From Chloroflexota bacterium (GTDB taxonomy: Bacteria > Chloroflexota > UBA6077 > JACCZL01): a DNA stretch of 64,000 nt. Below the pieces are notes generated by a model that was not told the origin of the DNA, ran no database searches, and saw only the letters and a list, made by a program, of their open reading frames with translations. Shown piece after piece: positions 55,154 to 64,000 of the stretch. The stretch is taken from positions 86,974 through 150,973 of the forward strand of contig JAUJPG010000007.1 of the NCBI GenBank assembly GCA_030447245.1, written 5' to 3'. Made by a program: the position numbers and the translations under genes. Position 1 is the stretch's first letter. The number at the start of each line of letters is the position of its first letter.

Positions 55154-55253
55154 CGACCAGAACTTGCGGGTTTCCGTCACATTGAGCCTATGGGTGTTCA
55201 ATTGTCCAGGTAATGAGCCTGACGTGGGCGGTGGCTGTCGCAAGTTCTGGTCG
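55154..55253. repeat. Perfect 15-bp inverted repeat around a 70-bp core
   Basis: CGACCAGAACTTGCG (55154-55168) is perfectly inverted as CGCAAGTTCTGGTCG (55239-55253). The 100-bp unit sits in the 303-bp gap between plsX and the TPR gene. It resembles a MITE or an IS remnant; no target duplication was found. Confidence 0.6.
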
Positions 55254-55366
55254 CACTCCCCTGCCCGATTTGACAAGTACGGGCGAACTCTCTAGAGTCA
55301 AATCGAGCCGCGCGTTCGGCATTGGCGCTTGAACTTGGTGAGTTGACGGCGGCTCCGGGGGGCGCT

Positions 55367-56533
55367 GTGGCGTACCGTCCTTATCGCGGGCGTCGCCGAC
55401 AGGGGGGTCAAGGCTGGGGTTTGGCCATCGGCGCGCTCGGAAGTGGAGCCCTGATAGTCACTGCGTCCTGGTACCTGCGTGTGCCAAGCCCGATCTGGAT
55501 CGGGTACGGGAGCGCAGAGGCCGTTCAGCAGCACGAGGCCGTTGCATCGGAGCCGCGCGTCACCCTGCTGAGCGAGATGTCACGCGGCGACGAGGCACTC
55601 GCCAGAGGACAGTGGGCGGAGGCGGCTGATGCCTTCCGCGACGCGGCGGCATTGGAGCCGGGCTACGCCGCGGCTCATGCGCGTCGCGCCCGCGCGCTGA
55701 TCTACCAGAGCCGTGTCGAGAGCGCACTGGACGAGGCGCGTCACGCGACGCTGCTCGATCCGACCAGCGGCGAGGCCCAGGCGGTGCTGGCGCTCGCACT
55801 CGATTGGAGCGGCGACTCCGAGCAAGCGGTCCAAGTGGCGGAATTGGCGGTCGCGTTGGACGGGAGCTCGGTAGCGGCGCACACAGTGCTGGCCGAGGCT
55901 TACACCGACCGTTACCGACTCCGCGAGGCGGACGAGGCGCTCGCGACAGCGCTCGTCCTCGGTCCGAACGATCCAGAGGTGCATCGGACGCTTGGCAACT
56001 TACGAGAGACACGTTCCGATTACCCCGGCGCCGTTGCCGCGTATCACCGAGCGCTCGAACTGGCGCCCAGCTACTCGTACCTCTACCTGAGCCTTGGGCA
56101 CGCTCTTCGCGCGCAGAAGCGGCATGACGAGGCGCTGGCGGCGTTCTCCACGGCCGCCGATCTCGCGCCGTATGACGCACGTGGCGAGGGGGGCCAAGGC
56201 ATGGTCTTCGCCGCGTTGGACGAGAATGATCAAGCCAGGGCCCATCTGACCCGCGCGATCGAGATCGATCCGCGTTATCCGACCGCCTACGCGCAGCTGG
56301 CCTGGATCCATTACGGCCTCCGCGAGTACCTGCGCGCCGAGCCGCTCTTCCTGAAAGCGGTAGAGCTCGATCGAGACCGCGCCCGAATCGCCCAGTATCG
56401 ACACGCGCTTGGCTGGATTTATCTGCACGGCAAACGGCCGGCCGAAGCTCGTGAGCAGTTCACGCTAGCCTTGGAGCTCAATCCGAACCTGGCCGGCGCA
56501 CGGGAAGGGTTGGCCACCCTTAGCGCTCGTTAG
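55367..56533 (+). CDS. Membrane-anchored TPR-repeat protein
   Basis: A 388-residue protein with a basic N-terminus, a membrane helix (LAIGALGSGALIVTASWYL near 19-37) and about nine tetratricopeptide repeats from about residue 68 to the end (for example GQWAEAADAFRDAAALEPGY, SDYPGAVAAYHRALELAPSY). TPR arrays hold protein partners; none is evident. GTG at 55367 preferred to TTG at 55322. It faces the periplasm or cell exterior by the positive-inside rule. Confidence 0.8.
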   Translation: MAYRPYRGRRRQGGQGWGLAIGALGSGALIVTASWYLRVPSPIWIGYGSAEAVQQHEAVASEPRVTLLSEMSRGDEALARGQWAEAADAFRDAAALEPGYAAAHARRARALIYQSRVESALDEARHATLLDPTSGEAQAVLALALDWSGDSEQAVQVAELAVALDGSSVAAHTVLAEAYTDRYRLREADEALATALVLGPNDPEVHRTLGNLRETRSDYPGAVAAYHRALELAPSYSYLYLSLGHALRAQKRHDEALAAFSTAADLAPYDARGEGGQGMVFAALDENDQARAHLTRAIEIDPRYPTAYAQLAWIHYGLREYLRAEPLFLKAVELDRDRARIAQYRHALGWIYLHGKRPAEAREQFTLALELNPNLAGAREGLATLSAR

Positions 56534-56697
56534 CTCCCGGCACCTCCCCTTGTCTGACCCGCCACCCGGTGCCGCGCCCCGCTCTGCCGCGGGCCCACCA
56601 GCCTGGCTACAATGGCCGGCACTCGTCACCTGCAGTGGCCGCGGCGCCTCGATTGGACAGCGGATCCAACAGCTCGGCCTTGCAGCGAGAGGCGCAC

Positions 56698-58026
56698 ATG
56701 CAACACGGCTTCTGCGAACGCGCGATCGAAACGGCTCCTCGCGAGGTGCTCCGCGGTCAGCAACTCCGCCGACTCCGCGCGCTGGCCGCGGAGATCCTGG
56801 CCACCAACCCGTTCTACCGTCACAAGCTCCAATCGGCCGGCCTGGGCAGCGCCGAAGACGTTGGTTCACTCGACGACGTCCGCCATCTGCCATTCACTCA
56901 CAAAGGTGAGCTTATCGCGGACCAGGCTGAGCACCCGCCGTTCGGCAGCAACCTCACGTACCCGGTCGAGCGGTACGTCAAGGTTCACCAGACCTCTGGT
57001 ACCAGCGGCCGACCCCTGCGCGTGCTCGACACGGTCGAGAGCTGGGCCTGGTGGCTACGCTGCTGGAGGTTCGTGTTCGCGGGGGCGGGCGTCGGCAGCG
57101 GCGATCGAGTCTTCTGCGCCTTTTCGTTCGGACCGTTCATTGGGTTCTGGGCGGGTTTCGAGTGCGCCCCGCTCGTCGGCGCGATGGCCATTCCGGGTGG
57201 CGGCCAGGACTCGCTTCAGCGCCTTCGGGCCATCGAAGAGCAAGGAGCCACCGTCCTCCTCTCCACTCCGACCTATGCCCTACGACTGGCTGAGGTGGCT
57301 CGCGAGCACGGGATCAACACCGCCGCCAGCACAATCCGACGTACGATCCACGCGGGTGAGCCTGGCGCCAGCGTGCAGGCCACGCGTCGTCGGATAGACG
57401 AGGCGTGGGGGGCCGAGTGCCATGACCACACTGGCGTCTCGGAAGTCGGCGCGACGGGCTTCACATGCGGCGAACGCGCTGGCGTTCACTTGATCGAGTC
57501 CGAGTATCTCTTCGAGGTGATCGACCCGGCGACCAATCAACCTTTGCCGGCCGGCCGGCGTGGCGAGCTGGTGATCACAAATTTCGGGCGCGTCGGCATG
57601 CCGCTCATCCGATACCGCACTGGCGATCTGGCTGAGGTCGACGAGGATTTCTGCTCCTGCGGCCGAACCTGGGCGCGGTTGCGCGGCGGAATCCTCGGTC
57701 GGGTGGACGACATGGTCGTCGTGCGCGGCATCAACGTCTTCCCAAGCTCGATCGAGGACATTGTCCGCGGGTTCAACGCGGTGGCCGAATTCAGGTTGGA
57801 GTTGTTCGAAAAGGGCGAGATGCGCGAGCTTACGCTCACGCTCGAGCCGATTGCTCACCTGCCGCAGGAGTCTGTCGCCCAACTTGTGCGCGAGGTTTGC
57901 GATGAAGTCCACCGGCGAATCCAGCTTCGCGTCGCTTGCGAGTCGGTTCCTCCGGGCACCCTTCCGCGCTTCGAGCTAAAAGCGCGCCGCTTCTTCCGGC
58001 GCGCTCATACACACGCTGGCCGCTGA
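56698..58026 (+). CDS. Phenylacetate-CoA ligase-like AMP-forming enzyme
   Basis: Adenylate-forming ligase of the PaaK branch, 442 residues. The ATP loop is VHQTSGTSGRPLRV near 99-112; the second motif HDHTGVSEVG near 242, RYRTGDLAEVDED near 303 and the C-terminal hinge RVDDMVVVRGINVFPSSIED near 330-349 are all present. PaaK-like enzymes activate aryl or other acids to CoA thioesters. The ATG at 56698 has GAGAGG upstream. It stands just before the binding-protein gene. Confidence 0.87.
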   Translation: MQHGFCERAIETAPREVLRGQQLRRLRALAAEILATNPFYRHKLQSAGLGSAEDVGSLDDVRHLPFTHKGELIADQAEHPPFGSNLTYPVERYVKVHQTSGTSGRPLRVLDTVESWAWWLRCWRFVFAGAGVGSGDRVFCAFSFGPFIGFWAGFECAPLVGAMAIPGGGQDSLQRLRAIEEQGATVLLSTPTYALRLAEVAREHGINTAASTIRRTIHAGEPGASVQATRRRIDEAWGAECHDHTGVSEVGATGFTCGERAGVHLIESEYLFEVIDPATNQPLPAGRRGELVITNFGRVGMPLIRYRTGDLAEVDEDFCSCGRTWARLRGGILGRVDDMVVVRGINVFPSSIEDIVRGFNAVAEFRLELFEKGEMRELTLTLEPIAHLPQESVAQLVREVCDEVHRRIQLRVACESVPPGTLPRFELKARRFFRRAHTHAGR

Positions 58027-59316
58027 GTGACTTTGAATGTGACGCGCCGCACGCTGCCTGCCTTAGTGCCGCGTCTACGCTGCGGCCGCCACGTGCCGAC
58101 TGGAAGGCGCCTGGGCTGCTTCGCGCTGGCCGCTCTGCTGGCCACTGCCTGCACGTCCGCTGCGCACAGACAAGGGCCACCGCCCCCCAGCCCGGCCGCG
58201 CGGAGTGCCACCGCAGCCACGCCGGACCCCCTCGCAGAAGTGCGGATCGGCGCCGTGTTCGATCTCAGCGAGGACGCGGAGCTCTCACAGCGGGAAAGCA
58301 TGCGCGGCGCCGCACTGGCGCTGGAGTTCCTCAACGTTAGTGGTCTTCTCTTGCCCGACGGCACGCGACGTCAGATTCGGATGCTCGTCTACGACGACGG
58401 GGGCAACCTGGATCGAACGTCGCTCGCCGTAGCCAATCTTGTCGACGAGCGTAGCCTTGCCATCATCGGAGCTGGCAGCCGCGAGTCCGTGGGGCTCACC
58501 ACCCAGCTCGTCGAGCAGGCCAGACTCCCACTCATCACGTTGGTCAATCCGGACGTGGCTTCGCTCCCGCGCGCGCCTCGCTGGACGTTCTCCCTTGGGA
58601 TGGACCCGCGTGACGCGCTGTCAGTCCTCCTTCGGTATCTCTCAGGGCGGCCCGGTGAGCGTCTGGGCTGGATCGCGCCGAAGACGGCAGGCGGCGAAGC
58701 GGCACGGGTGGCGTTTTCCCGCGAGGTCTCGGCCCGCGGTCTGACCGTCGTCGCCGAGGAGAGCTACAGCCTGGACGATTCTGCGCTCGCCGAGTCCCTG
58801 ACCCGCCTGGCAAGCGCAGGTGTCGACCAGGTAGTAGTATGGCCGCGAGACGGCGCTGAGGGGGCCCGAGTAGCTCGCGCCGCGGAGACTCGAGTTGGGC
58901 GTTCACGGTTGAACTTCGGCCCGCTGGCGGCAAGTGACCTGTTCCTGTTGTTGGCGGGCGACTCGGCCGAGGGTGCGCGCGTCGTGGTGCCACGGCTGCC
59001 GGTCGCGGACGATCTATGGGACCACGATCCGCTCACGCCGCCCACGCGAGATTTCATTCGGGCCTTCCGACTGCGCCACGGCGAACAACCGACCCCGGCC
59101 GCGGGGGCGGGCTGGGACGCGATCAGATTGCTGGCCCAGGCCATTGAGCAATCAGGGCCCGATCGCGCAGCGATCAGGGACGCGCTCGAGAGCACCGAGA
59201 GTTTCTACGGGGTGAACGGCGCGATGCGCTTCGACTCCAGCCGACACGCGGGGCTCGACGCCGGCGCGTTCGTCGTGGCCCGCGTCATCCCCGCCGGCTT
59301 TCGGCTGCCCCCCTGA
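58027..59316 (+). CDS. Branched-chain amino acid-type ABC substrate-binding lipoprotein
   Basis: Peripla_BP_6-type solute-binding protein, 429 residues. The basic N-terminus and hydrophobic segment end in a lipobox (ALLATACTS, Cys near 41). The mature part begins with VRIGAVFDLSEDAELSQRES near 73 and has LVDERSLAIIGAGSRESV near 137-154 as in LivJ/AmiC-type proteins. The GTG start is directly after the PaaK-like stop. No permease or ATPase of the family is in the window, so it may be a solo receptor or serve a distant transporter. Ligand may be an aromatic acid given its neighbour; that is inference. Confidence 0.82.
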   Translation: MTLNVTRRTLPALVPRLRCGRHVPTGRRLGCFALAALLATACTSAAHRQGPPPPSPAARSATAATPDPLAEVRIGAVFDLSEDAELSQRESMRGAALALEFLNVSGLLLPDGTRRQIRMLVYDDGGNLDRTSLAVANLVDERSLAIIGAGSRESVGLTTQLVEQARLPLITLVNPDVASLPRAPRWTFSLGMDPRDALSVLLRYLSGRPGERLGWIAPKTAGGEAARVAFSREVSARGLTVVAEESYSLDDSALAESLTRLASAGVDQVVVWPRDGAEGARVARAAETRVGRSRLNFGPLAASDLFLLLAGDSAEGARVVVPRLPVADDLWDHDPLTPPTRDFIRAFRLRHGEQPTPAAGAGWDAIRLLAQAIEQSGPDRAAIRDALESTESFYGVNGAMRFDSSRHAGLDAGAFVVARVIPAGFRLPP

Positions 59317-59388
59317 CCAATGTCTCGGGCGAGAGGCGTCTCGGGGCCGCTACTATACAGAGACGGACAGGCGGGGAGGCAGATGGCG

Positions 59389-60846
59389 ATGGCCGATCGG
59401 CAAAGCGCGATCCTGGCGCGGCGGCTGGTGGAGCTGCTCGGCGAGGACGCGGTACTGCACCGACCCGAAGACGTGATCGTCTACGAATACGATTATGGTC
59501 TCGATCGCGCCGCGCCGGAGGCCGTCGCCTTTCCGCGCACGACGGCCGAAGTGGCGTCGATCGTGAAGGTTGCCCGGTCGCTGGAGCTGCCGATCGTCGC
59601 CCGCGGGGCCGGCACCGGGATCAGCGGCGGCGCCATCCCGGTCCAGGGCGGAGTTGTCATCGCCCTCAGCAGGATGAATCACATTCTGGACGTCGACCCT
59701 GCCAATCGTATCGCGGTCGTCGAGCCAGGCGTTGTGAACCTGAACATCAGCAAGGCGGTCGAGCCGCTCGGCCTCTTCTTCGCACCCGACCCATCGAGCC
59801 AGAAGGCCAGCACGATCGGCGGCAACGTCGGAAACAACGCTGGCGGGCCACACTGTCTGGCGCACGGCACGACCACCAACCACATCCTGGGCGTGGAGCT
59901 GGTGCTGCCGAGCGGCAGCGTCGTCGAACTTGGCGGAATCTCGAAGGACGGACCCGGCTACGATCTGACGGGCCTGGTTGTCGGGGCGGAGGGTACCGTT
60001 GGCATCGTCACGCGGGTCACCGTGCAGCTGATGATCGAGCCGCCCGCGGTCAAGACCGCGCTAGCCATTTTCACCAGCGTCGAAGACGCGTCGGCAGCCG
60101 TCTCGGGAATCATTGGTCAAGGCATCATCCCTTCCGCACTCGAGCTCATGGACGGCCTCGCGCTTCGGGCCATCGAAGCCGCCTTCCACGCCGGCTACCC
60201 ACCAGACGCGGGCGCCGTACTGCTCGTTGAGCTTGACGGGCTCGACGAGAGCGTGACCGAGCAGACGCAGGTTGTGGAAAAGGTCTGCCATGACAACCAC
60301 GCTGTTGAGATCCGCGTCGCCGACACTCCAGAGGCGCGCGCCAAGCTGTGGGCGGCGCGGAAGGGCGCCGCGAGTGCAATGGGCCGGATCGCGCCGAACT
60401 ACTACCTGCACGACACGGTCATCGCTCGCACGCGGCTGCCGGGCGTCCTCGCCGACGTCATCGCCATCGGCGAGCGTCACAACTTGCCAATCGCCAACTT
60501 GTTCCACGCGGGCGATGGCAATCTTCATCCAATGATCCTGTTCGACGTCCGCGAGCAGGGCGTCCTGGGTCGGGTGATGCAAGCAGGCCGCGAAATCCTG
60601 GACGCATCGGTGGCCGCCGGTGGGACGATCAGCGGCGAGCATGGGATTGGCATGGAGAAGAATCAATTCATGCCCAAGATTTTCAGCGAAGCTGACCTCG
60701 AGGTCATGGCGCGCGTGCGGGCGGCGTTCGACCCGACCGGCTTGTGCAACCCTGGCAAGGTCTTCCCGACGCCCACGTCCTGCCACGACACGGCGATCCG
60801 ACCACGCGCAGCGGTGGCGCCGGGCCATCCGGAGCTGTGGATATAG
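59389..60846 (+). CDS. FAD-linked oxidase, glycolate/lactate dehydrogenase GlcD-like
   Basis: Flavin oxidase subunit, 485 residues, that oxidises an alpha-hydroxy acid such as glycolate or D-lactate. The PCMH FAD domain shows LPIVARGAGTGISGGAIPVQ near 64-83 and STIGGNVGNNAGGPHC near 144-159; the FAD_oxidase_C domain has NLFHAGDGNLHP near 368 and GEHGIGMEKN near 418. The ATG at 59389 has a GGGGAGG nine bases upstream; 59383 is possible. The next gene, glcF-like, overlaps its stop. GlcE is not present. Confidence 0.9.
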   Translation: MADRQSAILARRLVELLGEDAVLHRPEDVIVYEYDYGLDRAAPEAVAFPRTTAEVASIVKVARSLELPIVARGAGTGISGGAIPVQGGVVIALSRMNHILDVDPANRIAVVEPGVVNLNISKAVEPLGLFFAPDPSSQKASTIGGNVGNNAGGPHCLAHGTTTNHILGVELVLPSGSVVELGGISKDGPGYDLTGLVVGAEGTVGIVTRVTVQLMIEPPAVKTALAIFTSVEDASAAVSGIIGQGIIPSALELMDGLALRAIEAAFHAGYPPDAGAVLLVELDGLDESVTEQTQVVEKVCHDNHAVEIRVADTPEARAKLWAARKGAASAMGRIAPNYYLHDTVIARTRLPGVLADVIAIGERHNLPIANLFHAGDGNLHPMILFDVREQGVLGRVMQAGREILDASVAAGGTISGEHGIGMEKNQFMPKIFSEADLEVMARVRAAFDPTGLCNPGKVFPTPTSCHDTAIRPRAAVAPGHPELWI

Positions 60847-62183
60847 TGAGCTCTCTGTCAATTCTGGCGGGTGCCCGGGATGCGCCGGCAGAGGAAGATC
60901 TACTGAAGTGCGTGCACTGCGGGCTGTGCCTGGACAACTGTCCTACGTACTTGGCGACTGGCCAGGAAACCGAGTCCCCTCGCGGTCGACTTCACCTCAT
61001 CCAGGCGCTCGGCCATGGTCGGATCGAGGCAACGGACGCGTACGCGAGCCACATCGATCGCTGCCTCGTCTGCCGCGCCTGCGAAGCGGTCTGCCCCTCT
61101 GGGGTGCCATTCGGCCGGATCATGGAAGCCGCGCGGGCCGACCTTAGCCGCCGCCGTCAGCCGGCCTGGACCAACCGCTTCGTGTACTGGCTGTTGTTCA
61201 AGAAGCTGCTGCCCAACCGACGGCGCTTGCGCGCGCTATCGTCAACCCTTCGTCATTACCAGACGAGTGGGATGCAGCGGATGGTCCGTTCGAGCGGTTT
61301 GCTTCGACTGCTGCCGACGACCGTGCGCCAGATGGAACGGAGCATGCCAGCCCTCCCCACCCGATATTTCGAACCACAAGGCTCGTTCTTGCCGGCCTTC
61401 GGCGCCTCGCGTCACCGCGTAGCCTTTTTCTCGGGCTGCATCATGCCGTTCGCGTATGGGCCCGTGCATGAGGCGACCATCAGAGTCCTGCGTCATAACG
61501 GCTGCGACGTCGTCGTTCCACGCGTACAGACCTGTTGCGGCGCACTCAACGTCCATGCGGGCGAGCGCACAATGGCGCGACAGATGGCTCGTCGCAACAT
61601 CCGCGCGTTCTTGGATCTCGAGATAGACGCCGTCATCGTGAACTCTGCCGGCTGCGGTTCGACGCTGAAGGAGTACTCCGAGCTACTCGGCGCAGACCCG
61701 CTCTGGCACGCACGTGCCGAACGCTTCGGTGCGATGGTCAAGGACGTCAGCGAGTTCGTCGCCGCGCAGCCATTCGAACGCAATCTTGGCCCGGTATCCC
61801 GCCGTGTCACGTTCCAGGAGTCCTGCCACCTGGTGCACGCGCAGCGCATCTCGGCAGAGCCACGGACGTTGTTACACGCGATCCCAGGCCTCGAGCTGGT
61901 CGAAATGGCTCATCCCGAGAACTGCTGCGGCAGCGCGGGCATCTATAGTTTTGCCCAGCCCAAGCTCTCGAACCAGTTACTGAACACCAAGATGGACGAT
62001 ATCGAAGCGACCGGCGCGGATGTTATTGTGACGGCCAACCCCGGGTGCATGCTCCAGCTCCAAGCCGGTTTGGAGCGCAAAGGCGCGAGCGGCGAGGTAC
62101 GCCACCTAATCGAGCTGCTAGACGCGTCGTATGAGGCGGGCGCACGGGGGGCGAGTGGACGCCGCCCGACAGCGTCGCGTTAG
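60846..62183 (+). CDS. Fe-S oxidoreductase, GlcF-like
   Basis: Iron-sulfur partner of the GlcD-like oxidase, 445 residues. Two 4Fe-4S motifs are at the N-terminus (CVHCGLCLDNCP and CLVCRACEAVCP), followed by two CCG-type cysteine-rich domains (VQTCCGALN, ESCHLVHAQR, ENCCGSAGIY). It passes electrons to the membrane quinone pool. GTG at 60846 overlaps the upstream TAG by one base; GTG at 60837 is equally possible. Operon with the oxidase. Confidence 0.9.
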   Translation: MSSLSILAGARDAPAEEDLLKCVHCGLCLDNCPTYLATGQETESPRGRLHLIQALGHGRIEATDAYASHIDRCLVCRACEAVCPSGVPFGRIMEAARADLSRRRQPAWTNRFVYWLLFKKLLPNRRRLRALSSTLRHYQTSGMQRMVRSSGLLRLLPTTVRQMERSMPALPTRYFEPQGSFLPAFGASRHRVAFFSGCIMPFAYGPVHEATIRVLRHNGCDVVVPRVQTCCGALNVHAGERTMARQMARRNIRAFLDLEIDAVIVNSAGCGSTLKEYSELLGADPLWHARAERFGAMVKDVSEFVAAQPFERNLGPVSRRVTFQESCHLVHAQRISAEPRTLLHAIPGLELVEMAHPENCCGSAGIYSFAQPKLSNQLLNTKMDDIEATGADVIVTANPGCMLQLQAGLERKGASGEVRHLIELLDASYEAGARGASGRRPTASR

Positions 62184-62232
62184 CGGCGGCCCGCCATGAT
62201 CTCCAGGTCAGAAGTCGAGTGGAGGGCGAGCG

Positions 62233-63867
62233 ATGCGGGGCCTGATGATGGACTATCAGTTGACGCTGCGCCACATCCTGGAGCGTGCCAACCGCTTGTT
62301 CCCCGCCAAGCACGTCGTGACCAGGGACCGGGACGGCGTCTGCCGGGGCAGCTACGCTGAGCTGTTCGGCCGAGTTCACCGCCTGGCGGGTGCGCTAGAC
62401 GCGCTTGGGGTTCGTCGTGGCGACCGGGTCGCCAGTCTGGCCTGGAACCACCAGCGCCATCTCGAGCTGTACTTCGCGGCGCCGTGCATGGGAGCGGTCC
62501 TGCACACGATCAACTTCCGGCTGTTCGCCGACCAGATCGTCTATATCGCCAATCATGCCGAGGACAAGGTAATCCTGATCGACCCCTCAGTGCTGCCGAT
62601 CTATGAGCCACTCGCCGACCAGCTCCGCACAGTCGAGCACGTCATCGTGATGGGAGAGCCGCCGAGTGGGCTCGGGTCCCTGGGCGGACCGCCAGTCCAC
62701 CGCTACGAGGACCTCCTTGCGGCCGCCCCGGCCAAGTACCCGTTTCCCGACCTGGACGAGGGAGAGGCGGCGGCGATGTGCTACACGTCCGCCACCACCG
62801 GCCATCCGAAGGGGCTGGTGTACTCGCACCGTGCGCTCGTGCTGCACTCGATCGTTGAGGCGATGGTGGACGTTGTCGCGGTCTGTGAGCGCGACGTGGT
62901 CATGCCAGTTGTTCCGATGTTCCACGTCAACTCCTGGGGCCTGCCGTTCACCGCGACGATGGTCGGCGCAACCCAGGTCCTCCCCAACGCGGCCCCAACG
63001 CCGACCGATCTGGTTCGGCTGATCGAGACTCAGCGCGTGACCCTGGCCGCTGGTGTTCCAACCGTCTGGTTCGGCGTGCTTTCGGTCCTCCAGCAGGGCA
63101 GGCACGACATCAGCAGCTTGAAGCGCATCCTCTGCGGCGGATCGGCCGCTCCGGCGGCGCTCATTCAGGCGTATGAGCGGCTCGGGGTCGAGATGTGGCA
63201 CGCCTGGGGCATGACCGAGATGTCGCCGCTTGGTACGGTCACCCACCTCAAATCTTATCTGGACGATCGGCCGCCAGATGAGCGCGCCGGCTACATCACG
63301 AGTCAGGGTCTACCGTCCGCGTTCGTAGACATGAAAGTGATCGACGAGCAGGGCCAAGACGTCGCCTGGGATGGCAACGCGATGGGCGAGCTAGTCGTGC
63401 GGGGGCCCTGGGTGGCCGCCAGCTACTATCGAGATCCGACGTCGGCTGATCGATTCACCGACGACGGCTGGTTCAGAACCGGCGACGTGGCCACGCTTGA
63501 TTCCGAGGGCTACCTCCACATCGCCGATCGCACCAAGGACCTGATCAAGAGCGGTGGTGAGTGGATCTCTAGTGTCGATCTGGAGAATGCCCTGATGGCT
63601 CATCCGTGTGTCGCGGAAGCTGCCGTCGTAGCAATCGCGGACGAGAAATGGGGCGAACGGCCGCTCGCCTGCGTCGTCCGGCGGACCGACTCCGAAGCCG
63701 TGAGCCGCGACGATCTGCTTGAGTTCCTGCGCCCACGCTTCGCGAGCTGGTGGTTGCCCGATGACATTGTGTTCATCGAGGAGCTGCCAAAGACCGGTGT
63801 GGGCAAGTTCGACAAGAAAGTACTCCGCGAGCAGTTCAAGGACCACGCGCGGTCGTCCCCCTCATAG
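62233..63867 (+). CDS. Fatty/medium-chain acyl-CoA synthetase-like protein
   Basis: AMP-forming acyl-CoA ligase, 544 residues. The ATP loop is YTSATTGHPKGLVYSHRA (usual Gly replaced by Ala) near 183-200; also GGSAAPAALIQAYERLG near 298, AWGMTEMSP near 320, TGDVATLDSEGYLHIADRTK near 416-435 and the catalytic Lys near the end in KTGVGKFDKK. The branch is close to long- and medium-chain acyl-CoA ligases. An in-frame ATG at 62233 follows GGAGGGCG. Last gene before the third IS copy. Confidence 0.88.
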   Translation: MRGLMMDYQLTLRHILERANRLFPAKHVVTRDRDGVCRGSYAELFGRVHRLAGALDALGVRRGDRVASLAWNHQRHLELYFAAPCMGAVLHTINFRLFADQIVYIANHAEDKVILIDPSVLPIYEPLADQLRTVEHVIVMGEPPSGLGSLGGPPVHRYEDLLAAAPAKYPFPDLDEGEAAAMCYTSATTGHPKGLVYSHRALVLHSIVEAMVDVVAVCERDVVMPVVPMFHVNSWGLPFTATMVGATQVLPNAAPTPTDLVRLIETQRVTLAAGVPTVWFGVLSVLQQGRHDISSLKRILCGGSAAPAALIQAYERLGVEMWHAWGMTEMSPLGTVTHLKSYLDDRPPDERAGYITSQGLPSAFVDMKVIDEQGQDVAWDGNAMGELVVRGPWVAASYYRDPTSADRFTDDGWFRTGDVATLDSEGYLHIADRTKDLIKSGGEWISSVDLENALMAHPCVAEAAVVAIADEKWGERPLACVVRRTDSEAVSRDDLLEFLRPRFASWWLPDDIVFIEELPKTGVGKFDKKVLREQFKDHARSSPS

Positions 63868-63947
63868 CAAGCCCCACTCGGCCAGGCGAGTCGCCCTATC
63901 TCGCGGATGTTTCTCCGTACAACGCCCAACGTCACTCCCAGTGACGC

Positions 63948-64000
63948 TGGAGATGACCCGTTTCGGTGGAGAGTCTGATCAGGCGGCGACCGCCTGGAGA
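63948..64000 (-). mobile_element. IS3-family insertion sequence, copy 3 (cut by window end)
   Basis: The last 53 bases match the left end of copy 2 (10517-10569) exactly: terminal repeat TGGAGATGACCCGTTTCGG, then the reversed 3' end of orfB (stop TGA at 63979-63981). Same orientation as copy 2. Confidence 0.9.

Noticed and set aside
1..64000. tRNA or rRNA genes, CRISPR arrays
   Set aside because: No tRNA T-loop-type sequence with matching acceptor stem, no rRNA signature and no regularly spaced repeats were seen on either strand.

Overview
The window is 64 kb of dense, high-GC bacterial chromosome with frequent GTG and TTG starts and strong Shine-Dalgarno sites. No rRNA, tRNA or CRISPR array was seen. 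The gene mix points to a deep-branching, probably aerobic heterotroph: a Gld-type ABC cluster with DUF4340, a VanW protein, a sortase, several lipobox proteins, Mo-hydroxylase genes, TRAP transport and proteins with Thr/Pro-rich tails. Chloroflexota is my best guess, by inference only; an actinobacterium-like lineage is not excluded.

Layout. 1-4.5 kb: heme-export operon ccmABCD, translationally coupled to an IlvD/Edd-family sugar-acid dehydratase. 4.5-11.8 kb: two inverted copies of one IS3-family element flank an SRPBCC protein, a single-chain glycyl-tRNA synthetase and a RibD-like reductase; a third copy begins at the right edge. 11.9-26 kb: metH, an aldose epimerase, a molybdenum-hydroxylase large subunit, a VanW protein, a folB/dUTPase-like pair, two small membrane proteins, lepA and a rhodanese. 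26-35 kb: a winged-helix protein, a Gld-like ABC transporter (ATPase, permease, auxiliary, DUF4340), a sortase, a glycosyltransferase, an ATP-grasp protein and ribosomal protein S20 with a long basic tail.

35.9-45.7 kb: the most interesting stretch, after a YjbQ protein. About 9 kb on the minus strand reads coxG-moeA-coxD-coxE-coxI-xdhC-mocA/NUDIX-molybdopterin-binding-coxS-coxM. It looks like a near-complete accessory set for making and inserting a molybdenum cofactor, plus the FeS and FAD subunits of a Mo-hydroxylase. The only catalytic subunit in the window lies about 17.6 kb away. One gene fuses a MocA-like cytidylyltransferase to a zinc-ribbon NUDIX hydrolase. The locus ends in two tandem hairpins.

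45.7-49.2 kb: a TRAP transporter (dctP, frameshifted dctQ, dctM) with a 13-bp hairpin after dctP. 49.4-52.2 kb: SDR, HIT, sugar-isomerase-like and racemase-like genes. 52.4-63.9 kb: a membrane-fusion lipoprotein, plsX, a TPR protein, a PaaK-like ligase, a branched-chain-type binding protein, a GlcD/GlcF oxidase pair and an acyl-CoA synthetase, all on the plus strand, suggesting organic-acid catabolism.

Caution: the IS copies and dctQ carry small indels at GC-rich spots while neighbouring genes are intact. Some of these breaks may be sequencing or assembly errors.
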